Positions 42,285-50,860 of a stretch of 64,000 nucleotides of DNA are shown here, piece by piece (within the stretch, counting starts at the first letter, position 1; each line of letters opens with the position of its first letter). The position numbers and the translations under genes are program-made. The DNA is taken from the NCBI GenBank assembly GCA_947627855.1, contig CANQXR010000005.1, positions 1-64,000 of the forward strand, written 5' to 3'. The stretch comes from an uncultured Clostridia bacterium (GTDB lineage Bacteria; Bacillota; Clostridia; Lachnospirales; CAG-274). The notes under the pieces were generated by a model. It ran no database searches. It worked only from the letters and a program-made list of their open reading frames with translations, and was not told where the DNA came from.

Positions 42285-45038
42285 TTATTCAAACAGCTTT
42301 TCAAGCTTTTTTCTATTGATACACAATATTACAAAAATTATGATGCTTGCTATGCTTATTACAAGACCGGGATAGAAGCCTCTCGGCGTATATCTGAATG
42401 TCAGGGAATGCTCGCCGGCAGGCAGCTCTACGCCTATAAGACCATCGTTTCCGATAGGTATATAGTCGTACTTTTCGCCGTCAACGGTAAGCTTCCAGCC
42501 CTTGTCGTAGGGGATAGAAGTGAAAAGAACACCGCTTTCCTTTACGTTTATGCTGCCGTTTATTACAGCATCATTTTCGGGCATAGGCACGTCAAGGGTA
42601 TCTGAGTTGAGCTTGTCAAAGGTCTTGAGGAATACGTCCTCGTGATATTGAGCAACATGGATTATAATGTCGCCGGGGCTTCTGTATGTCTTTTCAAACT
42701 CGCCCTTGTTTGTAAGCTCAAAGTAAATGTTGAGGGTATCCCCTGCCTTTACCTGTCCTACGTCAAACAGGCTTCGTCCTGTGGAAAGCTCTCTGTCTTG
42801 TTCGCCGCTTCCGTTTATATTATATTTGACACGCTTGGTATTTCCTGCGTCAATGTAGAAGAAAATATATGCGTCCCTGTCAAAATTAACACTTGCGTTT
42901 ACCTTTGGTATCGCATTCATGTCGTTGGGATTTGTAAGCTCATATCTCAGGTCCACATATTTGGTGTCGCCAAGCTCATAGGGGTCGTCCTCGGGAACAT
43001 CATAGTCCTCGCCGTCATCGCCCTGTGCCTTTGTTATCCTTATGTTTTCAAAGCTAAGACTGCTGAGGTCTATATCGGTAAACATATCCTCATCTATACC
43101 TGCCGCCTTGTGAACAAAATCGTTCTGCACTGCGAAGGGGTATGACTTTTCGGTCTGCCAGTCCTTGATTTCCGGCTCTGTCATAAATCCAAGGGGAAGA
43201 GCCTTGTCATTTTCATAGAGCATTACGCTTGCCGTTGAGCCATCGTTTAAGGTTCCCGTATAGGTGTCTATATATTTATATCTTTCCTTGCTTGACTTAG
43301 CGTCCTTATTCATCATATATTTCAGGTCGAATATAGACTCTATAAGGGGCGTGGGGTCATAATTTCTCTGTGAGTTTATTGTTGCGGCAACACCGAGAAA
43401 CTTCATAAGCTCGGTTGTAGAGCCGGGAGCCATAGATGAGAAATGGGAAAATCCCGGATAGTGATACATAGAGCCTTCGTTTATTGCCGTAAAGCGTCTG
43501 AATTCGGCTCTGTAAAACTTATCATTGTTTTCATTCATATAGTCCACTGCCTGATCTGCCGCCTGATAATATTTTGCATAGTTATTTCTTATGTTAGTCC
43601 TGTCAAGTCCCGTTGCGGCGCCGAAAAGCATTTCAGCAAAAACGCATACCAGCAGAACCGAATATACAGGCGTAAGGGACTTGCTCTTCTTCCTGTTTTT
43701 ATAGAAGCTGAGAATAAAGCAATAGCCTGCCATTGCCAGAATATTTATAAGAATGTCATAGTTGTCAAGAGTTTTTTCAAGCTTATCGTTCAGTGACACA
43801 ATGCCGTATTCCGATATGCATATCCAGACCGCATATACAACACAGGCTATGACCATACTGCTTATACGGAGCTTTCTTTCCTCTCTGAGCCTTATGAAAG
43901 CCTTATAAGCCATAGTGAGAAGAATGAAGCTGTATATGAACGTAAAGCGGTGAGGCAGGTTTGAGGGGAAGTGGAACCCGTGTATAACAAAGTCGAAGGT
44001 GTTGAACGAACAGCACATAAGCATAAATATGATAAGTGCCGAATGAAGAATTTTATCCCTTCTTTTTATGCTCTTGTCCAGATAATAATAAGGAAGAAGC
44101 ATAACGGTCAGAAGTCCCGTGTAAATGTTGGGAAGGTCCTCATTTCTGCCAAGTACAACAGGTCTTGCGCCTATAAAATGGTTTGTGAGAATGTGCAGCA
44201 CACTTATATATATTCTGAAGCCGGGGAAGTTTGCCTCACTGGTTGCCGTTTCCGAAAGAGCTATCGCCGTAGGCAGCATAAGTATCATTGCCATACCGCC
44301 TGCCAGAAGTGAGAATATACCAAAAAGCACACATTTCTTTACAATCTTGTCAAAATTCCTCTTCATAGTGTATGCGGAGAAAAGCTTGACTATGAAATAC
44401 AGAGCAGAGAATACGCATACAAGAAAGGCTATATAGAAGTTTATAAAAATCACGAGAGCAAGGGATATTGCATAGAGCCTGAACTTACCCTCGTTTACAA
44501 TACTTTCCACTCCCAATGCCACAATAGGGAACAGAGCAACGGCATCAAGCCACATTACGTTCCAATAAAAGCCTGTCTGAAATGACATAAAGGCATACAT
44601 AAGGGAGAAGAAAATAAGGGACATATCGTCCTTCTTATATGTTTTTTGCAGATAAATGCAGCAGAAAGCCCCCGAAAAGGCTATCTTTATAAGTATAAAA
44701 AGAGCCATTGCGTCCTGCATTGCCGTCTGTGGGAACAAAAACATAAGCAGGCTTATAGGGCTTGCCGTATAATAAGCCATCTGCGCAATAAAGTTTTTGC
44801 CTATGCCCGTTTCCCATGAATAGAACAGGCTGCGTCCGTTAAGCACTCTTTCACGGAATTCCTCATGGAAAGGACCGTACTGATGATAGAGGTCTACCTT
44901 TACGATGGTATTCTCGCCATAGGGAAATATGCCCTTTATGATGTAAACTATATTCATCAGCAACGCCGCAAGCAGAAATGATATAATTATGAATCTCCAT
45001 TCATATAGTCTGGCGGAAAGTGATTTCTTATTTTTCAT
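42285..45038 (-). CDS. yfhO: YfhO family membrane protein (GT-C-type glycosyltransferase)
   Basis: 917 residues with about 13 hydrophobic helices and a large extracytoplasmic part (about 480-880), ending in one more helix (GFYPGLVISIASIIIFVIL). The early loop between helices (GENTIVKVDLYHQYGPFHEE) carries the Asp motif typical of GT-C enzymes. YfhO in Bacillus transfers sugar from undecaprenyl phosphate to teichoic acid together with CsbB and GtcA; the same trio is present here. Its start overlaps gtrA by 11 nt, so it is the third gene of one operon. Confidence 0.88.
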   Translation of the reverse strand: MKNKKSLSARLYEWRFIIISFLLAALLMNIVYIIKGIFPYGENTIVKVDLYHQYGPFHEEFRERVLNGRSLFYSWETGIGKNFIAQMAYYTASPISLLMFLFPQTAMQDAMALFILIKIAFSGAFCCIYLQKTYKKDDMSLIFFSLMYAFMSFQTGFYWNVMWLDAVALFPIVALGVESIVNEGKFRLYAISLALVIFINFYIAFLVCVFSALYFIVKLFSAYTMKRNFDKIVKKCVLFGIFSLLAGGMAMILMLPTAIALSETATSEANFPGFRIYISVLHILTNHFIGARPVVLGRNEDLPNIYTGLLTVMLLPYYYLDKSIKRRDKILHSALIIFMLMCCSFNTFDFVIHGFHFPSNLPHRFTFIYSFILLTMAYKAFIRLREERKLRISSMVIACVVYAVWICISEYGIVSLNDKLEKTLDNYDILINILAMAGYCFILSFYKNRKKSKSLTPVYSVLLVCVFAEMLFGAATGLDRTNIRNNYAKYYQAADQAVDYMNENNDKFYRAEFRRFTAINEGSMYHYPGFSHFSSMAPGSTTELMKFLGVAATINSQRNYDPTPLIESIFDLKYMMNKDAKSSKERYKYIDTYTGTLNDGSTASVMLYENDKALPLGFMTEPEIKDWQTEKSYPFAVQNDFVHKAAGIDEDMFTDIDLSSLSFENIRITKAQGDDGEDYDVPEDDPYELGDTKYVDLRYELTNPNDMNAIPKVNASVNFDRDAYIFFYIDAGNTKRVKYNINGSGEQDRELSTGRSLFDVGQVKAGDTLNIYFELTNKGEFEKTYRSPGDIIIHVAQYHEDVFLKTFDKLNSDTLDVPMPENDAVINGSINVKESGVLFTSIPYDKGWKLTVDGEKYDYIPIGNDGLIGVELPAGEHSLTFRYTPRGFYPGLVISIASIIIFVILCINRKKLEKLFE

Positions 45039-45501
45039 TTTGTTTCTCCTTTTTGAATATAAATAATTTGCTGAATACGTAATTTATAATAACCACGATA
45101 ACCTGTCCCAAAACCTTTGCAAGCTTGTCGTTCATGCCAAAGCCCACTGCTGCCCACAGCCACGCATCTTCCACCACAAGGGAAAATACCCTTGCCGCAA
45201 AAAAGCCTGCCATTTCTCTGAACAGAACGCTTCTTTTAAAGGACCTTGCCCTGAACACGAAAAGCTTGTTTGTGATATAGGCAAAAAGCACTGCCAATAC
45301 CCAGGAAAACTGGTTGGCTATAAGTACGCCCAGCGTGGAAATTTCTCCGTTTACCGACAGCGCCTCCGAAAAGGCAAAATAGCTGCCTACACCTACCACT
45401 GTCGTCAGAACGCCGAACAGCAGATATCGGAAAAATTCACTTTTAACAAATTTTACGGCAAGGGCGTAAAGCTTTGATGTCCATGTGTTTTCTTCTTTCA
45501 T
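45028..45501 (-). CDS. gtrA: GtrA family flippase-like membrane protein
   Basis: 157 residues with four helices, starting with FFRYLLFGVLTTVVGVGSYFAF. GtrA/GtcA proteins are thought to flip undecaprenyl-phosphate-linked sugars across the membrane. It overlaps the GT2 gene by 4 nt (ATGA) and the YfhO gene by 11 nt, the middle gene of a tightly coupled three-gene operon. Confidence 0.92.
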   Translation of the reverse strand: MKEENTWTSKLYALAVKFVKSEFFRYLLFGVLTTVVGVGSYFAFSEALSVNGEISTLGVLIANQFSWVLAVLFAYITNKLFVFRARSFKRSVLFREMAGFFAARVFSLVVEDAWLWAAVGFGMNDKLAKVLGQVIVVIINYVFSKLFIFKKEKQNEK

Positions 45502-46445
45502 TTGCTATCATCCTTTGAATTTTTTATACTTGTTTCACCTATTATATATATAGGTCTGTTTTTTACTTCCATATATATTTTCGCTATATATTCTCCCAGA
45601 ATACCACAGCTTAATATAATCACTCCGCCTATGAAAAGTATAAGAGTTATGGTAGAAGCATAGCCGGGAAATTCCTTGCCCCATATAAGCGTTTTCAGTA
45701 TAATGTAAAACAAATATAAAAAGGATGAAAAGGAAATTATACTTCCCACAACAGAAGCAAACCTCAGGGGCGCCGTTGAGAAAGCCGTTATGCCGTTAAG
45801 AGCATATACGAAAAGCTTCCAGAAGCTCCATTTGGTCTGTCCCGCCGCTCTTTCCACGTCCTGAAAGGGAATCCACTTTGTTTTGAAGCCTACCCAGCTG
45901 AATATGCCCTTTGAAAATCTCTGCACTTCGCTCATAGACAGAACGGCATTCACCATCTTGCGGTTCATCATTCTGAAATCGCCGGCTCCGTTGGGCATTT
46001 CCACATCGGATATCTTGTTCACGAGCTTGTAGAACTTGTCCGTAAACCATACCCTAAGCGGCGGATCTCCGTCACGGCTTGCCCTGTGAGTAGCCGAACA
46101 GTCATAGCCCTCTTCTATTCCCTTTATCATCTCCGGAAAAAGTGCGGGCGGGTGCTGCAGATCGGCGTCCATTATAACGACCATATCCCCCGTGGAATTT
46201 TTAAGCCCCGAATACATTGCCGACTCCTTTCCGAAATTTCTTGAAAAGGAAATATAATCGGCGCCGGGATTTTCACATATTTTTTTCAGCTTTATAAGCG
46301 TGTCGTCCGCGGAACCGTCATCAACAAAAATATAATGAAAGCTGTAATCCGTAATGCTGTCGGTAACCCTTCTGCATTCGCCGTAAAACATATCGATAAC
46401 CTCTGACTCATTATAGCAAGGCACAATTATATCAATGGTTTTCAT
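45498..46445 (-). CDS. Family 2 glycosyltransferase, undecaprenyl-phosphate type (GtrB/CsbB-like)
   Basis: 315 residues. A GT-A domain (about 1-225) contains IVPCYNESEVIDMF, FVDDGSADDT and VVIMDADLQHPPAL (the DxD-type metal motif), followed by RVWFTDKFYKLVNK and the QRFSKG loop. Two C-terminal helices are FASVVGSIISFSSFLYLFYI and a second at about 265-290. This is the layout of GtrB/CsbB enzymes that load sugar onto undecaprenyl phosphate on the cytoplasmic face. First gene of the GT2-gtrA-yfhO operon. Confidence 0.93.
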   Translation of the reverse strand: MKTIDIIVPCYNESEVIDMFYGECRRVTDSITDYSFHYIFVDDGSADDTLIKLKKICENPGADYISFSRNFGKESAMYSGLKNSTGDMVVIMDADLQHPPALFPEMIKGIEEGYDCSATHRASRDGDPPLRVWFTDKFYKLVNKISDVEMPNGAGDFRMMNRKMVNAVLSMSEVQRFSKGIFSWVGFKTKWIPFQDVERAAGQTKWSFWKLFVYALNGITAFSTAPLRFASVVGSIISFSSFLYLFYIILKTLIWGKEFPGYASTITLILFIGGVIILSCGILGEYIAKIYMEVKNRPIYIIGETSIKNSKDDSK

Positions 46446-46815
46446 AAATCAATCCCTCTTGCAATTATTTTACCACAGTCCTACGCAGCCTCCGGAAAAA
46501 ACGTCCGGCTGCGAATACCGTTTATCATTACTATTTTACATAAAATAAACAGACATTTCAAGAGTAACTTTCAAAAAATACATATTTACCGCCTTTTATT
46601 AAAGCATAATATCCGAATATTTATTTTTTGCTTATAAACTATAGGAGCAAGGGAAACGACTGTATGAATTTTCGGGGTTTCCCTTGCTCCGCTGCTGATA
46701 AATTTTATTAGACTGTCATAACTGTTTGTATATCAGTATTTTTTTTATCATATATATAGTCTTTCGTGTTGTTCTGAATACATGAGAAGCTTCCGTATGT
46801 GTGCGTACATAATAA
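46446..46815. other. Intergenic region with two unassigned hairpins
   Basis: Between the divergent-to-tail genes (GT2 start and sirtuin stop) there is no ORF. A 7-bp hairpin lies at 46484-46513 (CGCAGCC with GGCTGCG). A perfect 14-bp hairpin lies at 46644-46690 (GGAGCAAGGGAAAC with GTTTCCCTTGCTCC). Neither is followed by a clear T-run. The second may end the sirtuin operon or be a separate small element. Confidence 0.6.
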
Positions 46816-47550
46816 TCAGTATACGTCAAGCACGGTTTCTTTGAATACCTTGCCTATGGAGTCGTTTATTACAAGGCTTGCCATGGAGTCGTAGGCGGTT
46901 TTGCTTTTGTTTATGAGTACAAGCTTTTTGCCCCTGTAATAATTTATAAGCCCTGCCGCAGGATATACAACGAGGGAGGTTCCGCCGACTATAAGCACAT
47001 CGGCTCTTGAAATGGCGTTTATAGCTCCCGACCATACATAGTCGTCAAGCCCTTCTTCATAAAGCACAACATCGGGCTTTATTATTCCGCCGCAGCTGCA
47101 TTTCGGGATATTGCCGTCTATTGCGAGCATATCCTTCAGCGAATAATATTTTCCGCAGCTCATACAGTGATTTCTGTAAACGGAGCCATGAAGCTCATAA
47201 ACCTTTTTGCTGCCTGCCATCTGATGGAGATTGTCTATATTCTGAGTGACAACTGCCTTGAGTTTGCCTATCTCCTCAAGCTTTGCGAGGGCAAGGTGGG
47301 CGTTGTTCGGCTTGGCGTCTGTACATATAAGGTTTTCCTTGTAATATTTAAAAAACAGCTCCGGCTTCCTCATAAAGAGTGTGTGGGAGAGGAGTGTTTC
47401 CGGCGGATAGCCGTATTTCTGCTTTGCGGAATAAAGCCCCGTTTCACTTCTGAAATCGGGTATGCCGCTTTCCGTAGAAACGCCTGCGCCGCCAAGAAAT
47501 ACTATATTATTGCTTTCTTCGATTATTTTTTTAAGCTCTTCATATGCCAT
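46816..47550 (-). CDS. cobB: NAD-dependent protein deacylase (sirtuin)
   Basis: 244 residues. Sir2 motifs: FLGGAGVSTESGIPDFR (NAD loop), TQNIDNLHQMAG, VYELHGSVYRNHC with catalytic His, zinc ligands CMSCG and KCSCGG, and VGGTSLVVYPAAGLI. It removes acyl groups from lysines, consuming NAD. Its start lies 4 nt after the aminotransferase stop, with AGGAGTG inside the preceding gene, so it ends an lrp-aminotransferase-cobB operon. Confidence 0.95.
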   Translation of the reverse strand: MAYEELKKIIEESNNIVFLGGAGVSTESGIPDFRSETGLYSAKQKYGYPPETLLSHTLFMRKPELFFKYYKENLICTDAKPNNAHLALAKLEEIGKLKAVVTQNIDNLHQMAGSKKVYELHGSVYRNHCMSCGKYYSLKDMLAIDGNIPKCSCGGIIKPDVVLYEEGLDDYVWSGAINAISRADVLIVGGTSLVVYPAAGLINYYRGKKLVLINKSKTAYDSMASLVINDSIGKVFKETVLDVY

Positions 47551-47554
47551 AAGC

Positions 47555-48721
47555 TCACACTCCTTTCATACGTTTCACAAATCTGCCTATTCTTTCAAGG
47601 GCAGCGTTTATCTCGTCTATGGAATATGCGTAGGAGCAGCGTATAAAGCCCTCGCCGCATTCCCCGAAAGCGGTTCCCGGTACAACGGCTACCTTTTCCT
47701 CCATAAGCAGTCTTTCGGCGAATTCCTCGCTTTTAAGTCCCGTAGAGCTTATATCGGGAAACAGATAGAAAGCGCCCATTGCCTCAAAGCAGTCAAGCCC
47801 CATATCAAGAAAGCCTTTTCTCATTACACGCCTGCGCATATTATATTCCTTGCGCATTTTTACAACGGCTTCGCCACAGCTTTTAAGGGCTTCTATGCCT
47901 GCGTACTGACTGACTGTGGGGGCGCACATAATTATATATTGGTGTATCTTGGTCATTGCGTCTATTATATCACGAGGACCTGCCGCATAGCCCAGACGCC
48001 AGCCCGTCATAGCATAGGACTTTGAAAAGCCGTTCAGCACGATTGTCTTGTTCCTCATGCTTTCAAAGGAAGCTATCGATACATGGGGTGAGTCGGAATA
48101 GGTAAGCTCCGAATAAATCTCATCGCTTATAACAACTATATCCCTGTATTTAAGAACCTTTTCAATAGCCGCAAGGTCGCTTTTCTCCATAATTGCGCCT
48201 GTGGGATTGTTGGGATAGGGCAGAATGAGGGCTTTTGTCCTTGGCGTTATTTTTTCCACAAGTTCATCGGGAGTAAGGCGGAAATTGTTTTCCTGCTTTG
48301 TTTCTATAACAACGGGAACGCCTCCTGCCATAACGACACAGGGCTTATATGAAACAAAGGACGGCTCAACGACCATAACCTCATCGCCGGGGTTTATGAC
48401 TGCTCTCAGCGCAACATCTATTCCCTCGCTTGCACCCACAGTTACCAAGACCTCGCCGTTTGGGTCATATTTCACATCAAGACTGTTTTCAAGATAACGG
48501 CTTATTTCACGCCGAAGCTCCAAAAGACCTGCGTTTGACGTATATACAGTCCTCTTTTTTTCGAGGGTATAGATACCTCTTTCCCTGACGGGCCACGGTG
48601 TTTCAAAGTCAGGCTCTCCCACGCCCAGTGAGATAGCCCCGTCTATTTCGTTTACGATGTCAAAAAATTTGCGTATGCCCGAGCGGGGCATATTCTTTAT
48701 ATGTTCAGCAATAAATGTCAT
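47555..48721 (-). CDS. Class I/II PLP-dependent aminotransferase
   Basis: A 388-residue fold-type I aminotransferase of the aspartate aminotransferase (PatA/AspC I-gamma) group. The PLP lysine is in LNGFSKSYAMTGWRLGY; other motifs are NPTGAI, VISDEIYSELTY and GSEGIDVAL-like VTVGASEGIDV near the start. The substrate is not certain; the Lrp gene upstream suggests an amino acid sensed by that regulator. The ATG overlaps the lrp stop by 4 nt (ATGA). Confidence 0.92.
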   Translation of the reverse strand: MTFIAEHIKNMPRSGIRKFFDIVNEIDGAISLGVGEPDFETPWPVRERGIYTLEKKRTVYTSNAGLLELRREISRYLENSLDVKYDPNGEVLVTVGASEGIDVALRAVINPGDEVMVVEPSFVSYKPCVVMAGGVPVVIETKQENNFRLTPDELVEKITPRTKALILPYPNNPTGAIMEKSDLAAIEKVLKYRDIVVISDEIYSELTYSDSPHVSIASFESMRNKTIVLNGFSKSYAMTGWRLGYAAGPRDIIDAMTKIHQYIIMCAPTVSQYAGIEALKSCGEAVVKMRKEYNMRRRVMRKGFLDMGLDCFEAMGAFYLFPDISSTGLKSEEFAERLLMEEKVAVVPGTAFGECGEGFIRCSYAYSIDEINAALERIGRFVKRMKGV

Positions 48722-49203
48722 GGCGAAACCTTCATCCTCTCATCTTCCGACTGCTCCTTTTCCATAACTATGCCGTAATCCTTATATTTCTTAAGTACGA
48801 AATGCGTTGCCGTACCCGTAACATAGTCAAGGGTCGAGAGCTTTGACGAAATAAAGTGAGATATTTCCTTTATGTTTTTTCCGTCCATAAGAACCATAAA
48901 GTCATATGCTCCGGACATAAGATAAACCGACTTCACCTCGTCAAACCTGTATATTCTTCTTGCAATTTCCTCATAGCCCGAATCCCTCTGGGGCGTAACC
49001 TTTACCTCAATCATGGCGGCGACATATTCCTTTTCTGCCTTGTCCCAGTCCGCAAGAATGGTATATCCGCAGATTATTCCGTCATCCTCCATTTTTTTTA
49101 TGCAGCGCGCGACCTCCTCTTCGCTGACACCCAGCATAACGCTTATTTTCTCAACGCTTAAACGGCTGTCCTTTTCCAGAATTTCAAGAATATCCTTTTC
49201 CAA
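48718..49203 (-). CDS. Lrp/AsnC family regulator
   Basis: 161 residues. An N-terminal helix-turn-helix (about 1-55, ILEKDSRLSVEKISVMLGVS) is followed by a RAM ligand-binding domain (about 70-145). Probably senses an amino acid and controls its own operon. The start is a TTG at 49203 with GGAGG 8 nt upstream. It is the first gene of lrp-aminotransferase-cobB. Confidence 0.92.
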   Translation of the reverse strand: MEKDILEILEKDSRLSVEKISVMLGVSEEEVARCIKKMEDDGIICGYTILADWDKAEKEYVAAMIEVKVTPQRDSGYEEIARRIYRFDEVKSVYLMSGAYDFMVLMDGKNIKEISHFISSKLSTLDYVTGTATHFVLKKYKDYGIVMEKEQSEDERMKVSP

Positions 49204-49363
49204 TTTTAGTTCCTCCGTTTCACAGTTATACTTATTTTTCAGAACATTGATACATAATAAATTTTAGCACACTTACGAATGTTTTACAACGAAAAATAAG
49301 AAAATTTCATTATACAAAATAAATATAATGTGATATAATTAAAAAACGAAAGGGGAGTCTTGT

Positions 49364-50236
49364 ATGCCGGAAATCAAAAAAAACTCAAAGGTTTATTTTA
49401 CACTTCAGCTTTTAATGCTTGTGGGTGGAGCAGTCATAGCAGCTTTCGCCCTTGAATTCTTTCTTGTGCCCGTTTATATTCTTGACGGCGGAATAACCGG
49501 CGTTGCGATAATAGTGCATCAGCTTTCAAAACTGCCTCTGGGCATACTTGTTTTTCTGTTTAATCTGCCGTTTCTGTTTGTAGGCTATCTTCAGCTTGGC
49601 AAAAGATTTATAGCCAAGGCTGCAACGGCAATGATTATTTTTTCCGTTTTTCTTGAGGTGTTTGGAGGAATCGAAAAGAGCGTAACGGACGATCCTCTGC
49701 TGGCCACCGTATTCGGAGGAATATTCCTCGGTATAGGTGTCGGAGGAGTGCTTCGCGCGGGAGGCTGCCTTGACGGAACCGAAACCCTCGCACTTCTCAT
49801 AAGCAGAAAAACATCTGTTTCCGTAGGGCAGTTTGTGCTTATATGCAATGTTATAATATACAGCGCCGCAGGCATTATATTCACCCCCGACAGAGCCATG
49901 TACAGCCTTATTACATACTTTATAACCTCTAAGGTGATAGATCTTATAGAGGAAGGACTTGAACAGGCAAAGGCCGTTATGATAATAACAAATGAGGGCA
50001 AGCGGATAGCCAATACAATTTACGAAAACCTCGGCAGAACCGTTACCATGCTTGAGGGCGAGGGACTTATAAGCGGCAAGAAGGTCGTGCTTTACTGCGT
50101 AGTAACAAGAGTGGAGCTTCATGAACTGAAGCGCCTTATAAGAAACGATGACGCCAGCGCATTTATGACAGTTTCAGATGTATCGGAAATTGTGGGCAAG
50201 CACATAAAGAAAAAAGCTCCCTCAGCGGAAGTATAA
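49364..50236 (+). CDS. YitT family membrane protein (DUF161 + DUF2179)
   Basis: 290 residues. Five or six helices (about 15-200), with ALEFFLVPVYILDGGITGVA and GGVLRAGGCLDGTETLALLI, are followed by a C-terminal DUF2179 domain (about 210-285, GRTVTMLEGEGLISGKKVVL). The transport role of the family is not established. Its last codons are duplicated again near 50660, at the joint of the 451-bp tandem repeat. Confidence 0.9.
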   Translation: MPEIKKNSKVYFTLQLLMLVGGAVIAAFALEFFLVPVYILDGGITGVAIIVHQLSKLPLGILVFLFNLPFLFVGYLQLGKRFIAKAATAMIIFSVFLEVFGGIEKSVTDDPLLATVFGGIFLGIGVGGVLRAGGCLDGTETLALLISRKTSVSVGQFVLICNVIIYSAAGIIFTPDRAMYSLITYFITSKVIDLIEEGLEQAKAVMIITNEGKRIANTIYENLGRTVTMLEGEGLISGKKVVLYCVVTRVELHELKRLIRNDDASAFMTVSDVSEIVGKHIKKKAPSAEV

Positions 50237-50256
50237 AGCATATTTTGGTAAAATGA

Positions 50257-50400
50257 GGCTGCTCGGGGGCGAGGGAAAACTCGTGGGATAAAAAGGACGG
50301 ACAGGTCCGTCCTTTTTATCCCACGAGTTTTCTCTCGCCCCCGACCCGCGGGACACAGCCCCGAACCGCCTTACGGCGGTTCGGGGCTGTGTCCCTGCGG
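50257..50400. repeat. Palindrome element F: two hairpins
   Basis: GGCTGCTCGG starts the element. Hairpin 1 (50263-50344) has 39-base arms with one wobble and the loop CAGG. The constant GACCCGCGG follows. Hairpin 2 (50350-50395) has 21-base perfect arms and the loop TTAC. It lies between yitT and the duplicated dapL fragment. Confidence 0.92.
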
Positions 50401-50409
50401 AACGATTTA

Positions 50410-50660
50410 TCATCTGAAAAGAGATCTGAAACGCTCCATAGCTTCTTTTGTATTTTCATAGTTGTTGAATGAGGTAAGGCGGAAATAGTTGTCACCATTT
50501 TTGCCGAATCCGGCACCCGGTGTTCCTACGACCTGAATCTCATTCAGCATTTTATCAAAGAAATCCCGGCTGTACATACCAAAGGGACATTCAAACCATA
50601 TATAAGGTGAATTTATTCCGCCTGTATATCTTATGCCCATTTCGTCAATAGTGCGAAAAT
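50410..50660 (-). pseudogene. Duplicated C-terminal fragment of dapL
   Basis: The reading frame 50410-50640 encodes 76 residues matching the last 76 of the intact LL-diaminopimelate aminotransferase, apart from four substitutions (for example MGIRYTGGINSPYIW, and SLFR instead of SLFS). It has no PLP lysine and no upstream signals of its own. It is a by-product of the tandem duplication and is unlikely to be functional. Confidence 0.9.
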
Positions 50661-50707
50661 AAAAAAGCTCTCTCAGCGGAAGTATAAAGCATATTCCGGT
50701 AAAATGA

Positions 50708-50852
50708 GGCTGCTCGGGGGCGAGGGAAAACTCGTGGGATAAAAAGGACGGACAGGTCCGTCCTTTTTATCCCACGAGTTTTCTCTCGCCCCCGACCCGC
50801 GGGACACAGCCCCGAACCGCCTTACGGCGGTTCGGGGCTGTGTCCCTGCGGA
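50708..50852. repeat. Palindrome element G: duplicate of element F
   Basis: Same two hairpins as element F, displaced by 451 bp. Hairpin 1 is at 50714-50795 and hairpin 2 at 50801-50846. No difference from F was seen within the hairpins, although the flanking duplicated sequence carries substitutions. Confidence 0.92.
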
Positions 50853-50860
50853 ACGATTTA

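Noticed and set aside
49526..50122. 198-residue ORF opposite yitT
   Set aside because: Antisense shadow of a membrane protein gene.
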